DNA from: Mycolicibacterium sarraceniae
Lineage (GTDB): Bacteria; Actinomycetota; Actinomycetes; Mycobacteriales; Mycobacteriaceae
NCBI RefSeq assembly: GCF_010731875.1
Contig: NZ_AP022595.1
Span: 496,001-560,000 of the forward strand
Direction: 5' to 3'
DNA: 64,000 nt
Translations under genes and position numbers: made by a program
Notes under the pieces: model-generated
Seen by the model: the letters and a program-made list of their open reading frames with translations, nothing else
What the model was told of the DNA's origin: nothing
Databases searched by the model: none
Shown here: piece by piece, positions 46,744 to 57,310 of the stretch
Numbering within the stretch: position 1 is the stretch's first letter
Layout of the letters: each line of letters begins with the position of its first letter

Positions 46744-46754
46744 CTCCCGCTGCT

Positions 46755-48032
46755 TTACCCGCCGCCGGGACCCGGCAACTTCGGTAACTGCGGCGCCGGC
46801 ATCACCATCGTGGTGGTGGTCACAGCAGCTGGCGGTTGTGTTTTCGGTGCTTGAATCGCGGTCGACGGTAGTGGGGCGATCGTTTGTGGCTGGGTCGCGC
46901 CCGGTGCCGACGCCCCAGTGGGAGCCGACGACTGTTGGGGAGGCGTGGACGCGGTCGCCGCGGACGGACTCGAGCTGGGGCCCCCGCCCGTCGTCGTCGT
47001 GGTCGTCGGCAGTGTCGTGGTGGTCGTGGTCGTGGTCGTTGTCGTGGTGGTCGTTGTCGTGGTCGTCGGCAGTGTCGTCGTGGTGGTCGTCGGCAGTGTC
47101 GTCGTGGTGGTCGACGGCGCCGGCGACGTGGTCATGGGCGCAGCCGAGGTAGTGGTCGTCGGCGCAACCGTCGTGGTCGGCGCCACCGTCGTCGTGGCCA
47201 TGTTCTGGGTCTGCTCGACCGGCGAGGTCGGGATATCCGACGGCGACGGAACAGTCGTGCCGAGGCCGTCCGGACCGGTCGAGACCGTGATCGGCGAATC
47301 GCAGCCTGCGGACCGGCAGTCGCTGGTCGGCAGCACCTCGGGCCCGGTGGTCGGGGTGATGACCGCAGGGACGATCTCGGTCGCCGATGCCGGCACCGTA
47401 TAGGTGATCCCGGGCGGCACGGTGGCCTCCGGATCCTTCTGGACGACCTTCGCCGACAGCTGGTTCCACTGGTCGAGCACCGCCTGCTTCTGCGGGGTGT
47501 CACCGACGCCGTTCACCTGCGAGCTGACCTGGACCAACTTGTCTTGCGCCTGCTGCCAGTCGCCCTGAGCGACCAGCTGCTGAACCTGTTTGAGCTGCTC
47601 CTCGGCGGAGGCCAGGGTGACTTGGTCTTCGCGGACCTGCTTGGGCTCGCCGAACAACATCGTGTGCAGTCCATAGAGGGCATCGCCCGGGCCGGCGCCG
47701 TAGACGACGGCACCGCAACCGCCGAACACCAGCACAACGGCCGCCGCCGCGCCGACGATGCTCAGCCCACGCCGGCTGCGTCCGCTGCGCTGCTTCTCTG
47801 CCAGTCCAGCCCGCAATGCGGTGACGGCGTCACGTTCAGTGATCAGTCCGGTCGCCGGGGGCCAGCGCATTTCGTCCCGCCAGCCGCCGAGCAATTCAGC
47901 CAGCATGGCGTCGCCTTGGTCCTGCGGGACCACCTGCCGGCCGTTGGCCAGGGCATCGATAAAGCGGTCACTGTTGACGATGGCGTCCAGCGACGGATCG
48001 TCGCCACCGGAGTTACGTCGGAAGTCAGGCAT
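46755..48032 (-). CDS. rsdA: Anti-sigma-D factor RsdA with long Thr-rich exported tail
   Basis: A 425-residue single-pass membrane protein matching Rv3413c. The cytoplasmic N-terminus (residues 1-85, SLDAIVNSDRFIDALANGRQ, LAELLGGWRDEM) binds sigma D in M. tuberculosis RsdA; the transmembrane helix is GLSIVGAAAAVVLVFGGCGA near residue 95. The outer part begins with a helical domain (LASAEEQLKQVQQLVAQGDW) and continues as about 200 residues of Thr/Pro/Ser-rich sequence, including an uninterrupted run of 18 threonines, likely wall-spanning and possibly mannosylated. It overlaps the sigD 3' end by 8 bases. Release of SigD probably follows regulated proteolysis. Confidence 0.92.
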   Translation of the reverse strand: MPDFRRNSGGDDPSLDAIVNSDRFIDALANGRQVVPQDQGDAMLAELLGGWRDEMRWPPATGLITERDAVTALRAGLAEKQRSGRSRRGLSIVGAAAAVVLVFGGCGAVVYGAGPGDALYGLHTMLFGEPKQVREDQVTLASAEEQLKQVQQLVAQGDWQQAQDKLVQVSSQVNGVGDTPQKQAVLDQWNQLSAKVVQKDPEATVPPGITYTVPASATEIVPAVITPTTGPEVLPTSDCRSAGCDSPITVSTGPDGLGTTVPSPSDIPTSPVEQTQNMATTTVAPTTTVAPTTTTSAAPMTTSPAPSTTTTTLPTTTTTTLPTTTTTTTTTTTTTTTTTTLPTTTTTTGGGPSSSPSAATASTPPQQSSAPTGASAPGATQPQTIAPLPSTAIQAPKTQPPAAVTTTTMVMPAPQLPKLPGPGGG

Positions 48033-48603
48033 AGCCGTGACCTCCCGCCGTGATCTCCGTTTTGAGCTTGGCCAGCGCGCGATGCTGAGCGACCCGCACC
48101 GCCCCTGGGGTACTGCCGACCGCCTCGGCGGTCTCTTCTGCCGATAGCCCGACGACGATGCGCAGCATCAGGATCTCGCGCTGCTTTTCGGGTAAGACCT
48201 CCAACAACTTGCTCATCCGGGCGGCGGAATCGGAATTCACCGCCATCTGCTCGGGACCCGTTTCGAGCGAGTACCGCTCCGGCACCACATCGGTGGGGTC
48301 GGATTTGTTCCGGCCGGCGGCGCGGTGAGCGTCGGCGACCTTGTGAGCAGCGATGCCATACACGAAGGCCAGGAAGGGGCGACCCTGATCCTGGTAGCGC
48401 GGCAGCGCCTGGATGGCGGCCAAGCAAACCTCCTGAGCGACGTCGTCTGCAGAGAGGCCAACCCGCTCCGTGGCGCCCAGACGAGCCCGGACATAACGGA
48501 CCACGATGGGACGGATGGTCTCTACTACTTCACGGAGGGCATCACGGCTGCCGGCCACCGCTTCAGCAACGGCCGCGTCGAGACGTTCTCCTGGAATTGT
48601 CAT
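48025..48603 (-). CDS. sigD: ECF-type RNA polymerase sigma factor SigD
   Basis: About 192 residues. Region 2 is seen in LSADDVAQEVCLAAIQALPR and PFLAFVYGIAAHKVADAHRA; region 4 in LPEKQREILMLRIVVGLSAE followed by AEAVGSTPGAVRVAQHRALA. It corresponds to Rv3414c and is held inactive by RsdA, encoded next with an 8-base overlap. SigD controls ribosomal, chaperone and rpfC-type genes in M. tuberculosis in stationary or nutrient-limited cells. ATG 48603 was taken; a TTG at 48621 is the alternative. Confidence 0.94.
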   Translation of the reverse strand: MTIPGERLDAAVAEAVAGSRDALREVVETIRPIVVRYVRARLGATERVGLSADDVAQEVCLAAIQALPRYQDQGRPFLAFVYGIAAHKVADAHRAAGRNKSDPTDVVPERYSLETGPEQMAVNSDSAARMSKLLEVLPEKQREILMLRIVVGLSAEETAEAVGSTPGAVRVAQHRALAKLKTEITAGGHGYA

Positions 48604-48690
48604 CGACGGCGATATCTCCAACGTTACGAACGGGACGCTTCCCGGCAGGCACTGCGCTAGACAATATCGGCCCGAACAGCCAATCGGGCG

Positions 48691-49506
48691 TTAGCGGCGG
48701 GTCCACCGCCCGCCGCGCCGTGTGATAGCGCCAGCACAATCGTCCCGGATCGCCGCGACCTGCTCAGACGTAAGTGTTGCGCTATCGATATCGGCCAGCA
48801 GACACGCCAGCGCCCAGCGCAGCGGAACCAAGCCGTGCGTCTGCGTGTCGGCCAGCGCGGTGTCGGCGACCTCCCGAGCACTCTCGATCGACCCCGCACA
48901 GCACAGCGCGGCGGCGAGCACCACATCGCTCTTGACGCGATGGCGCCGTAAACCGGGCAACGCCTGCTCGGCAAGCTCCACCCCGCGCCGCGCGTGGGTC
49001 AGCGCGTCCGCGCCGCGGCCGGCTGCCATCGCCAACTCGGCGCTGACCCACGTCAGCCGGATCGCCAATCGCTTCGGCGGCGCCTCCGCGCGGCGCATGA
49101 TCTGCTCGGCCTGCTCGAGAAGCCGTCCCGACAGCGCAAGCCGGCCCACGCCGAGAGCGTCGGCCGCCAATCCGACGACGGCGTCGACGCAAGCCTGCAA
49201 CGCCATCGGGTCAGCACCGAGGGGCTGCGCCAGTGCCAGCGCACGGCCGTCCCAGCCGGCTGCCTCACGGTGGCCACCGAGCTGGCGCCGCAACGACGCC
49301 TCAGTACTGCAAGACAATGCCGCCAGCGCACCGGCAGGCTGGCGGCGACGAAGATCGGCAAGGTCGGCACGTGCACTGCCGTACCGGCCCTGACCGGCCG
49401 CGGCAACGGCCCGCAGCCAGAGCTGTGCGGGTGTGTGCGCGGCGGGAAGCGGCCAAGGGCCCGGGGTGTCGCCGAACGCGGCGGCGGCCAGTGCGGTGGA
49501 GTTCAT
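48691..49506 (-). CDS. Alpha-helical repeat protein (Rv3415c homolog)
   Basis: About 271 residues, Ala/Leu/Arg-rich helices in a TPR-like arrangement: RAVAAAGQGRYGSARADLAD, LALAQPLGADPMALQACVDA, ALTHARRGVELAEQAL, ESAREVADTALADTQTHGLV. There is no signal peptide and no enzymatic motif. It is conserved between sigD and whiB3 in mycobacteria, upstream of sigD on the same strand (about 87 bases apart), so a protein-interaction role linked to SigD is possible but unproven. GTG 49518 is an alternative start. Confidence 0.85.
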   Translation of the reverse strand: MNSTALAAAAFGDTPGPWPLPAAHTPAQLWLRAVAAAGQGRYGSARADLADLRRRQPAGALAALSCSTEASLRRQLGGHREAAGWDGRALALAQPLGADPMALQACVDAVVGLAADALGVGRLALSGRLLEQAEQIMRRAEAPPKRLAIRLTWVSAELAMAAGRGADALTHARRGVELAEQALPGLRRHRVKSDVVLAAALCCAGSIESAREVADTALADTQTHGLVPLRWALACLLADIDSATLTSEQVAAIRDDCAGAITRRGGRWTRR

Positions 49507-49518
49507 CTGACCCGGCAC

Positions 49519-49884
49519 GCTATCAACCGGTTGCCCGAATCATGTCAGTTAACAGTTCGTGGTCGTCATGTTACGACTGTGTTTACTACCTCTTGAGCGT
49601 CAGGAAATCCGGCGCCGACGCCAGACGTGCCACGCTGCTCACATCACGAAATCATCACGATCGCCGCCCGTCAGATAGCACCTCGCTCGGCGACGGTGGG
49701 TCGCAATGATGAACGTGATGTAAATTCTCGAGCTGCGATTATGTGATTGCGCACATGGTGTGGGTATTGACTACGTTTGCACAGCACCCCTAATTTTGGG
49801 GACACGAGTAGTCATAGGCGACAGCGCTCGGATCGGTTCCACAACTCACGCACGTGAAATACGTGCGGAGAGAGGGGTTTTCCA
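49519..49884. other. 366-base whiB3 upstream region
   Basis: A long intergenic region between the divergent Rv3415c homolog and whiB3, clearly lower in GC than the coding DNA around it. It carries a CRP-type palindrome at 49741-49756 and a strong GGAGAGAGGGG ribosome site before whiB3. M. tuberculosis whiB3 also has a long upstream region with several regulators. No small gene was seen. Confidence 0.6.
49741..49756. promoter_or_regulatory. CRP-like palindrome upstream of whiB3
   Basis: ATGTGATTGCGCACAT has perfect ATGTG/CACAT arms with a 6-base spacer and fits the TGTGA-N6-TCACA-type sites of mycobacterial CRP (Rv3676 family). It lies 129 bases upstream of the whiB3 start, a position compatible with activation. 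Confidence 0.55.
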
Positions 49885-50175
49885 ATGCCACAGCCGCAAC
49901 AGCTACCCGGCCCGAACGCCGACATCTGGGATTGGCAGATGCGAGGCCTTTGCCGAGGTGTCGATTCTTCGGTGTTCTTTCACCCCGACGGGGAGCGCGG
50001 CCGCGCCCGCGCCCAGCGCGAGATGCGCGCCAAGGAAATGTGCCGGAGTTGCCCGGTGATCACACAATGCCGGTCGCATGCGTTGGCCGTCGGAGAGCCT
50101 TACGGTATCTGGGGTGGATTGAGCGAAGCCGAGCGCGAATTGTTGCTCAAGCGTGGAATCCGTCGCACCGCCTGA
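49885..50175 (+). CDS. whiB3: Iron-sulfur redox regulator WhiB3
   Basis: A 96-residue WhiB protein nearly identical in pattern to Rv3416. The four cluster ligands are Cys23 (GLCRG), then Cys53, Cys56 and Cys62 in EMCRSCPVITQC; the turn EPYGIWGG and the basic tail KRGIRRTA complete the family plan. The 4Fe-4S cluster senses NO and oxygen, and WhiB3 controls lipid synthesis and redox balance in M. tuberculosis, interacting with region 4 of the principal sigma factor. In M. tuberculosis groEL1 lies directly downstream on the opposite strand; here about 10 kb of other genes intervene. Confidence 0.96.
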   Translation: MPQPQQLPGPNADIWDWQMRGLCRGVDSSVFFHPDGERGRARAQREMRAKEMCRSCPVITQCRSHALAVGEPYGIWGGLSEAERELLLKRGIRRTA

Positions 50176-50179
50176 ATTC

Positions 50180-50304
50180 GTGGCAAAAATCAGCCATTGT
50201 TCGAACGTCGTCGGGGCTATGCGGGCCCCGTCCTTCTCGGTCCAGCTGGAAACCATGCCCGCGTAGTGATGGAACTGCGTGGCCTGGACGATCGTCCACG
50301 GCAC
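50180..50304 (-). pseudogene. NmrA/SDR-type NAD(P)-binding protein remnant
   Basis: The minus strand reads PWTIVQATQFHHYAGMVSSW then TEKDGARIAPTTFEQW. This matches the middle-to-late segment of NmrA-like NAD(P)-binding proteins (TIVRATQFHEF....WT..DG...I.P...QP). The Rossmann N-terminus and C-terminal part are missing, and the frame before and after is not family-like. It abuts the whiB3 stop, at the left edge of the block inserted between whiB3 and groEL1. Confidence 0.45.
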
Positions 50305-50380
50305 CGAACCGGCCTCGATCAGGTTTTCCGGTGCGCTGCCAGTCGAGCACAGGCCGTCCGCAGCGCATGGTCCATCTCCG

Positions 50381-51052
50381 TCAGGCCGGTTCCGAGCTCA
50401 TCGACCCGAGGAAGTACGTCTCGCGCCCGGTCGGGTATCCCCCACCGTCGGTCGCGATGTGCACATGGTCATAGTGGTTTGCGGTTTCGTTACCGTAGTC
50501 CGCAGTCCAACTCGGTGCGCCGATACCGGGATAGAAGCCCTGCCGCCAGATCACGTGCAGCACACCCCATCGCTTCGCGTTGGCCAGCGCGAACCCGGCG
50601 ATCTGGTTGCCCAGCTCGATGCCCTCCGGAGTGTGGTAGTCCGGGATCATCACGTCGATCGCCAACCCGTTCGGATGCCACGGCAACGGGTCTTGCCGGT
50701 AGCCGCCGATGGTCTTGATCTCGAGGAACATCACGCTGATGGCTCGCGCCGCCCAGATGGTGTGGATCTGCAAACCCTGCTCGGGTGCGATGCCACGAGG
50801 CAGCGCGAGCTGGAAGTCGCCACTGCCGACAGGTGCGCTCGCGGCCAGCAGTTCGGCTTCGGTGGGCGCTGCGATGCGGGGGGCATCAGGCACCGCAGAC
50901 GCCTGCCCCGCGGGTGAAACAACTGGCGCGGCAACAGGACCCCGGGTCTCGTTGCTCTGCGCGTAGAACATGGCCGTGGCAACAGCGACCGACGCCGCTG
51001 TTGCAAGCCAGCGACCTCGGGTGCCGGCGAACACATTGACCACGAGCAGCAC
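50381..51052 (-). CDS. Secreted protein with VldE/ARB_07466-like C-terminal domain
   Basis: About 223 residues with an N-terminal signal anchor (RGRWLATAASVAVATAMFYA) and a linker rich in Pro and Ala. The C-terminal domain (residues about 85-223) contains HPNGLAIDVMIPDYHTPEG, VLHVIWRQGFYP and ANHYDHVHIATDGGGYPTG. The D.H-spaced pattern resembles the VanY/Hedgehog-type fold of peptidoglycan-active enzymes, and mycobacteria have several such exported proteins of unknown function. The GTG at 51052 places the hydrophobic segment at residues 14-35; a TTG at 51082 is the alternative. It may be co-transcribed with the upstream aldo-keto reductase gene. Confidence 0.7.
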   Translation of the reverse strand: MLLVVNVFAGTRGRWLATAASVAVATAMFYAQSNETRGPVAAPVVSPAGQASAVPDAPRIAAPTEAELLAASAPVGSGDFQLALPRGIAPEQGLQIHTIWAARAISVMFLEIKTIGGYRQDPLPWHPNGLAIDVMIPDYHTPEGIELGNQIAGFALANAKRWGVLHVIWRQGFYPGIGAPSWTADYGNETANHYDHVHIATDGGGYPTGRETYFLGSMSSEPA

Positions 51053-51090
51053 ATTACTGCGGTCACCGACCGGATGTGGCAACCTTCGTG

Positions 51091-53155
<2,065 letters not shown>

Positions 53156-53204
53156 GCGTTCGACACTATGTCGGCTGGCTGTGACCGGGGAGTGATTGTT
53201 GTTC

Positions 53205-53223
53205 GGGGTACCAGCAGTACCCC
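53205..53223. promoter_or_regulatory. GGGGTAC-N5-GTACCCC palindrome upstream of the alcohol dehydrogenase
   Basis: The arms GGGGTAC (53205-53211) and GTACCCC (53217-53223) are perfect inverted repeats. The site is 50 bases upstream of the dehydrogenase start on the minus strand. Dyads of this size occur in promoters controlled by MerR-type regulators, but no regulator gene is next to it; 53230-53363 contains only a short unrecognised open stretch on the plus strand. Confidence 0.5.
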
Positions 53224-53363
53224 CCGCCCGCGACCGGGCGCATCTACGGTGAACGCATGGACACGATCGACATGCGCCACCCCGATTCGACTCGATGAGC
53301 TGCGCGCCGGGTTGACGTTCGCCTCGGCCGGATTGCTAGTCGGCGGCCGGGACTAAGCGCACC

Positions 53364-54557
53364 TCATCCCGCGATGATGCCGGCTGCTCTCAGCGCGCTC
53401 TCCTGATCGGACCGGCCCAACTGATTCAGCACATCGGCCGTGTGCTCACCCAAAGCCGGTGCGGGCCCGGCTAGTTGAGCGGGCGTACCGTCGAACAACG
53501 CCGGGTGCCGCGGAATCCGGGTGCGCCCCACGACCGCGTCCTCGGCGTCCACGAACAACCCCATTTCGATGGCGTGTGGGTCGTTGGGCAACTCACCGGG
53601 CGGCACGATCATGGCGAATGGCACATCCTCGGCTTCGAAACGCGCCGTCGCCTCGTCCACCGTGAGCTTCTCCGCGCCCGCGTAACAGGCCTGCATCACC
53701 TCTCCCATCAACGGCCGGTGCTGATTGCGGAGGTCCGCGGTCGCCAGTCGCGGATCATCAGACCCGGGCGCATCCAGCGCGCGGCACATCCCCGTGAAAT
53801 CGGAGTCCGAGATCGGCGTCACCACACCCCAGCCATCGATGAACCGGAAAGGCCTGAAGCCCTGGGTGAAACTCGACGGTTGCGAGCCGTCCGAATCGAG
53901 CAGCACCTCATTGCCGGCCGCGTCCGCCCACAGAAATGACACCACCGCGTCGACCATCGAGACATGCACGTGCTGGCCGCCGCGTCCGTTCGCGCGCGCC
54001 AACAGTGCGGCGGTGACGGCCTGGCTGGCATAGAGCGCCGTGACTTTATCGGCGACCACCTGTTGCAGGAAGATCGGCTCGCCCGACTTGCCAGCCTGAC
54101 TCGATGCCAACCCACCGTAGGCCTGAATCACGGTGTCGTAGGCGCTCCGATCGCGGTAGGGCCCCACCTCACCGAATCCCGTCAGCGACAGATAGACGAC
54201 GTCGGGGTTGATCGCGACGACGTCGGAGTATCCGAGGCCGAGCCGTTGCGCCACACCGGGGCGGAAGTTCTGGATGACGACGTCGGCCTGCGCTGCCAGT
54301 TCGAGCGCGATCTGCCTGCCGGCGGCGGTCCGCACGTCCACGGCGATGGACTGCTTGCCGCGATTGCACACCCGGAAGACCGCACTCAGCCCGTTGACGC
54401 TCGGGCCGATCCACCGCATGATGTCGCCGATACCGGGGCGCTCCACCTTCACGACATCGGCGCCCTGGTCGGCGAACAGGGCGCCGATATAGGGTCCGGT
54501 CAGCGCAATCGACAGTTCCAGAATGCGGATACCGCTCAGCGGCCCAGTGTGTGCCAT
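53364..54557 (-). CDS. CaiB/BaiF family CoA-transferase
   Basis: 397 residues of the class III CoA-transferase family. The N-terminal Rossmann part is SGIRILELSIALTGPYIGAL followed by FADQGADVVKVERPGIGD; the catalytic Asp is expected in the segment SAYDTVIQAYGGLAS; the C-terminus has VGRTRIPRHPALFDGTP. These enzymes move CoA between a carboxylic acid and an acyl-CoA, activating a substrate without ATP. ATG 54557 has GGGAGAGG upstream; the frame extends to 54578. It is the last gene of the minus-strand operon that begins with the SDR at 59058. Confidence 0.9.
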   Translation of the reverse strand: MAHTGPLSGIRILELSIALTGPYIGALFADQGADVVKVERPGIGDIMRWIGPSVNGLSAVFRVCNRGKQSIAVDVRTAAGRQIALELAAQADVVIQNFRPGVAQRLGLGYSDVVAINPDVVYLSLTGFGEVGPYRDRSAYDTVIQAYGGLASSQAGKSGEPIFLQQVVADKVTALYASQAVTAALLARANGRGGQHVHVSMVDAVVSFLWADAAGNEVLLDSDGSQPSSFTQGFRPFRFIDGWGVVTPISDSDFTGMCRALDAPGSDDPRLATADLRNQHRPLMGEVMQACYAGAEKLTVDEATARFEAEDVPFAMIVPPGELPNDPHAIEMGLFVDAEDAVVGRTRIPRHPALFDGTPAQLAGPAPALGEHTADVLNQLGRSDQESALRAAGIIAG

Positions 54558-54574
54558 ACCAATCCTCTCCCGGC

Positions 54575-54799
54575 TCATCGTCCGGTGTGTCGCGGTGGGC
54601 GTATGTCGCGGAACGCCGCAATTTCACAGCATGCCCCGAACCATCCAGCCGTCGACGAGATCTCATCCCACGCCTGCGCCATCAACTCGATCATTGACGG
54701 CGTCAGCGCGTTTCGCCGCTGCGGATTGTTCATCGTCAGTACGACGACGTCGCCATCACGCTCGAATTTCAGGTGCGGCTCATCAGCCGAATGCATCAC
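54575..54799 (-). pseudogene. Enoyl-CoA hydratase/isomerase, 5' stump only
   Basis: The first 48 residues look like a crotonase start: LKFERDGDVVVLTMNNPQRR and NALTPSMIELMAQAWDEIS. Then the frame runs into unrelated sequence and stops at residue 74. The whole active-site region (CAGGD-type loop and oxyanion hole) is missing. It lies between the first amidohydrolase and the CoA-transferase gene in the same direction, so the operon once included a crotonase. Confidence 0.75.
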
Positions 54800-54810
54800 G
54801 GCTTTCTATA

Positions 54811-56079
54811 TCAGTTCTCGATGAGCTCGGGCAGCGGCTCCGCTTCTGTCAACCAGTGACGCCCCGCCTCGCGGGCTGCCGCCCACTTGGGGATGCTCAC
54901 CGCATCGTCCTGGCCGAGGTCCTCAGGCGTCGGGCCGATCCGTTCGACCAGCGGCGCCAGCGCCTTGAGATCGAAGTTGTAGATCTCGGCCGCGGCCAGT
55001 CCGAGGATCTGCCGGGTCTCGTCGATCGGGACATCCCAGAACGTGTGCCGCAGCCATTTGCGCGTGTTCGGCCACGTTCCCTCCGGGTGCGGATAGTCGT
55101 TACCCCACAGCAGGTTCGGAACACCGATCTCGTAACGCCGCGCCAGTTCGCGACGCTCGGTCGTGGTGGCCCCGATGAAACAGTTCCGGTCGAAGTACTC
55201 CGAAGGCGGCATCGTCAGATCGCCCTCAAGCAACGTGCTCATCTTCTTGGCCGAATGCTCACGCAGGAAGCGGGTGTCCATCAACCAGAGCAGATCGTTG
55301 GCCCAGTATGCTCCGCACTCAGTAGCACCCCAGCGCAGGGTGGGGAACCGTTCGAAGACGCCCGCCCATAAGGCGAACCACAGCGGTCTCGCTCCCCACC
55401 ACCGCACCTCGGTGGTGTAGATACCCAGGTGCTGTCCGTAGTCCGCGCTCGGCGCCGGGCCGACATGGGTGTGCACCGGCATCTGGAGGTCTTGGCAGAC
55501 GGCCCAGACCTTGTCGTAGCGACGATCGTGGTAGGGCGGGTAGTCGCCCCACAGCACCGGGATTAGGATCCCGCCCCGCAGACCGGAATCGGCGGCGCGC
55601 TTGATCTCGGCGACGGCCGCATCGACGTCGGCCAGGATCGGGATCACCGCAACCCCGGCCCTGCGCTCGGGGCTGTGACTGCACAGCTCAGCCAGCCAGC
55701 GGTTGTGCGCGCGTGCTCCGGCCATCGCGCGGCCCGGGTCCAGGTCTCCCGATTGTCCCAGGCCGGCCCCGAAGGGCGCTCCCGCGACTCCGGTCACGGC
55801 GTCGGCGTCGGGGAAGATGACCTCGCCGGCCACGCCGTCACCGTCGAGCTCCTTATCCCGTTGTGCGACATCCCATCCGCCGGCGATGCCCTCACCATGT
55901 TCGTCGAACCATGTTTGCGCGAACTCCTCGTCGATGAACCCGCCGGCTTGGGACGCAGCGATCTTCTCCTCGAGGTAGACCTCAAAGTCGTCGCGGTACT
56001 CGGGGTCGACGTACTCCCGGTATTGCTCGGTTGGGAGTTCGGCGTGGGTGTCGGCGGAGATGATGGCGTACGGATCCAC
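54811..56079 (-). CDS. Amidohydrolase-2 family protein (first of two)
   Basis: 422 residues, TIM-barrel PF04909-type. Candidate metal/active-site positions are ISADTHAELP at the N-terminus, the His in MPVHTHVGPAPSADYGQ and the Asp in NLLWGNDYPHPEGTWPNT. The family includes decarboxylases (ACMSD, gamma-resorcylate type) and C-C or C-O hydrolases, so the reaction cannot be named. The first metal motif has a single His where HxH is usual. It follows the second amidohydrolase gene by 13 bases; the two share the layout of the last 150 residues and are paralogs. Confidence 0.88.
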   Translation of the reverse strand: MDPYAIISADTHAELPTEQYREYVDPEYRDDFEVYLEEKIAASQAGGFIDEEFAQTWFDEHGEGIAGGWDVAQRDKELDGDGVAGEVIFPDADAVTGVAGAPFGAGLGQSGDLDPGRAMAGARAHNRWLAELCSHSPERRAGVAVIPILADVDAAVAEIKRAADSGLRGGILIPVLWGDYPPYHDRRYDKVWAVCQDLQMPVHTHVGPAPSADYGQHLGIYTTEVRWWGARPLWFALWAGVFERFPTLRWGATECGAYWANDLLWLMDTRFLREHSAKKMSTLLEGDLTMPPSEYFDRNCFIGATTTERRELARRYEIGVPNLLWGNDYPHPEGTWPNTRKWLRHTFWDVPIDETRQILGLAAAEIYNFDLKALAPLVERIGPTPEDLGQDDAVSIPKWAAAREAGRHWLTEAEPLPELIEN

Positions 56080-56092
56080 AATGGGCCTTTCG

Positions 56093-57307
56093 TTACCAGG
56101 TTCTAATCGGATCAGGCTCGAAGACCGTGCTGCTCGCGCCGGCCGGTACCGCGGTCAGTGGCTCGGCGACCTCGGCCACCGTCGGGCCGATGCTGTCGGC
56201 CAGCGGTTGCAGCGCCGCGAGATCGAATCCGTAGACGGCCGCGGCGTTTCCGCCGAGCATGGCCGCCACTTCTTGAGGTGGAACACCGGAGAACGTGTAG
56301 CGCAACGCTTCTCGGGTAAAGGTTCCTGTACCTTCCAGGTGCGGGTAGTCGCTCCCCCACATGATGCGGTCGATACCGATGGTATGGCGCTCGGCGCACT
56401 CGACGGGCCGCATGAAGCTGGCGCCGACATAGCACTGCCGGTTCCAGAACTCGCTGGGCTTCAGGCTAAGCGAGCCTGCGGTAGGCCCGGCGAAGCGGGC
56501 GATCGCCGACCCCTCGCGCGCATAACGGGCCGCCGCGACGTCGAGCGAATCCAGCGTTGCCGGAATCCATCCGGCGCCCTGCTCGGTGAAGACCACGGTG
56601 AGGTCCGGATGGCGATCCATCGCGCCGCTGAAGATCAGGTGCCATAGCGCTCGGTGCGCGAACCAGTGCGTCTCGTACACCCAGATCGCAAACGAGCTAC
56701 CCCATCCGTCGAGCGGGCTCGGCCCGGCATTGCCGCCGTGGTGGTTGATCACGACGCCAGCCTCTGCGCAGGCCACCCACAGCGGCTCCCAGTGTTCTGC
56801 GTAGAGCTGCGGAATGCCCGCTCCGGGCGGAATTCCGGGCAACAGAACACCGCCGCGCAGACCGAGTGCGGCGATCTGCTTGACCTCGTCGACGGCGTGG
56901 TCGAGATCTTGCAGCATGACCTGACCCACCCCGGCACGCCGCTGTGGCGATAGCGAGCAGAAGTCGGCCAGCCAGCGGTTGTGGGCCCGCAGGCCCGCGC
57001 AGCGCAGCTCCAGTTCGCGGGCCGTCTCCGGCGGCACTGCCGCCAGGCTCGAGGACGGAAAGAACGGTGGAATGGTGTTGGGGTAGATCACCTCTCCCGC
57101 AACGCCCTCGATATCCAGATCGGCATTGCGCCGGTCGCTGTCCCAGTTGCGCTCAGCGTCAGCGTCGGCGAGATCGGCGAACGGGTTGACGTATGCCGCT
57201 GCCCAGCTGTCGAATTCGTCTCGGAAGGCCGGCTCGAGATAGTCGCGGTAGTCGAGCAGGTCCGCGCCGGCGTGGCAGTCAGCCGAGATGACCGTGTAGC
57301 GGCCCAT
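56093..57307 (-). CDS. Amidohydrolase-2 family protein (second of two)
   Basis: 404 residues, same family as its neighbour. ISADCHAGADLLDYRDYLEP opens the protein, VVINHHGGNAGPSPLDGWG holds a His pair, and RIMWGSDYPHLEGTGTFTRE the conserved Asp. The two copies differ enough in the middle (metal region HTH versus NHHGG) that they may act on successive intermediates or form a heteromer. It begins 3 bases after the acetoacetate-decarboxylase-like gene stop, consistent with one operon. Confidence 0.88.
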   Translation of the reverse strand: MGRYTVISADCHAGADLLDYRDYLEPAFRDEFDSWAAAYVNPFADLADADAERNWDSDRRNADLDIEGVAGEVIYPNTIPPFFPSSSLAAVPPETARELELRCAGLRAHNRWLADFCSLSPQRRAGVGQVMLQDLDHAVDEVKQIAALGLRGGVLLPGIPPGAGIPQLYAEHWEPLWVACAEAGVVINHHGGNAGPSPLDGWGSSFAIWVYETHWFAHRALWHLIFSGAMDRHPDLTVVFTEQGAGWIPATLDSLDVAAARYAREGSAIARFAGPTAGSLSLKPSEFWNRQCYVGASFMRPVECAERHTIGIDRIMWGSDYPHLEGTGTFTREALRYTFSGVPPQEVAAMLGGNAAAVYGFDLAALQPLADSIGPTVAEVAEPLTAVPAGASSTVFEPDPIRTW

Positions 57308-57310
57308 GCA

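Noticed and set aside
46980..47120. Regular short repeats that could suggest a CRISPR-like array
   Set aside because: They are GTC/GTG codon runs encoding poly-Thr on the minus strand, with no spacer structure and no cas genes.
46918..47403. Plus-strand frame rich in valine opposite rsdA
   Set aside because: It is the complement of the threonine codon repeats in rsdA; no start signal and no family resemblance.
50198..50212. GTTCGAAC near 50205 as a third LexA box
   Set aside because: The half-sites are in the wrong order and spacing for TCGAAC-N4-GTTCGA; it lies within a gene remnant.
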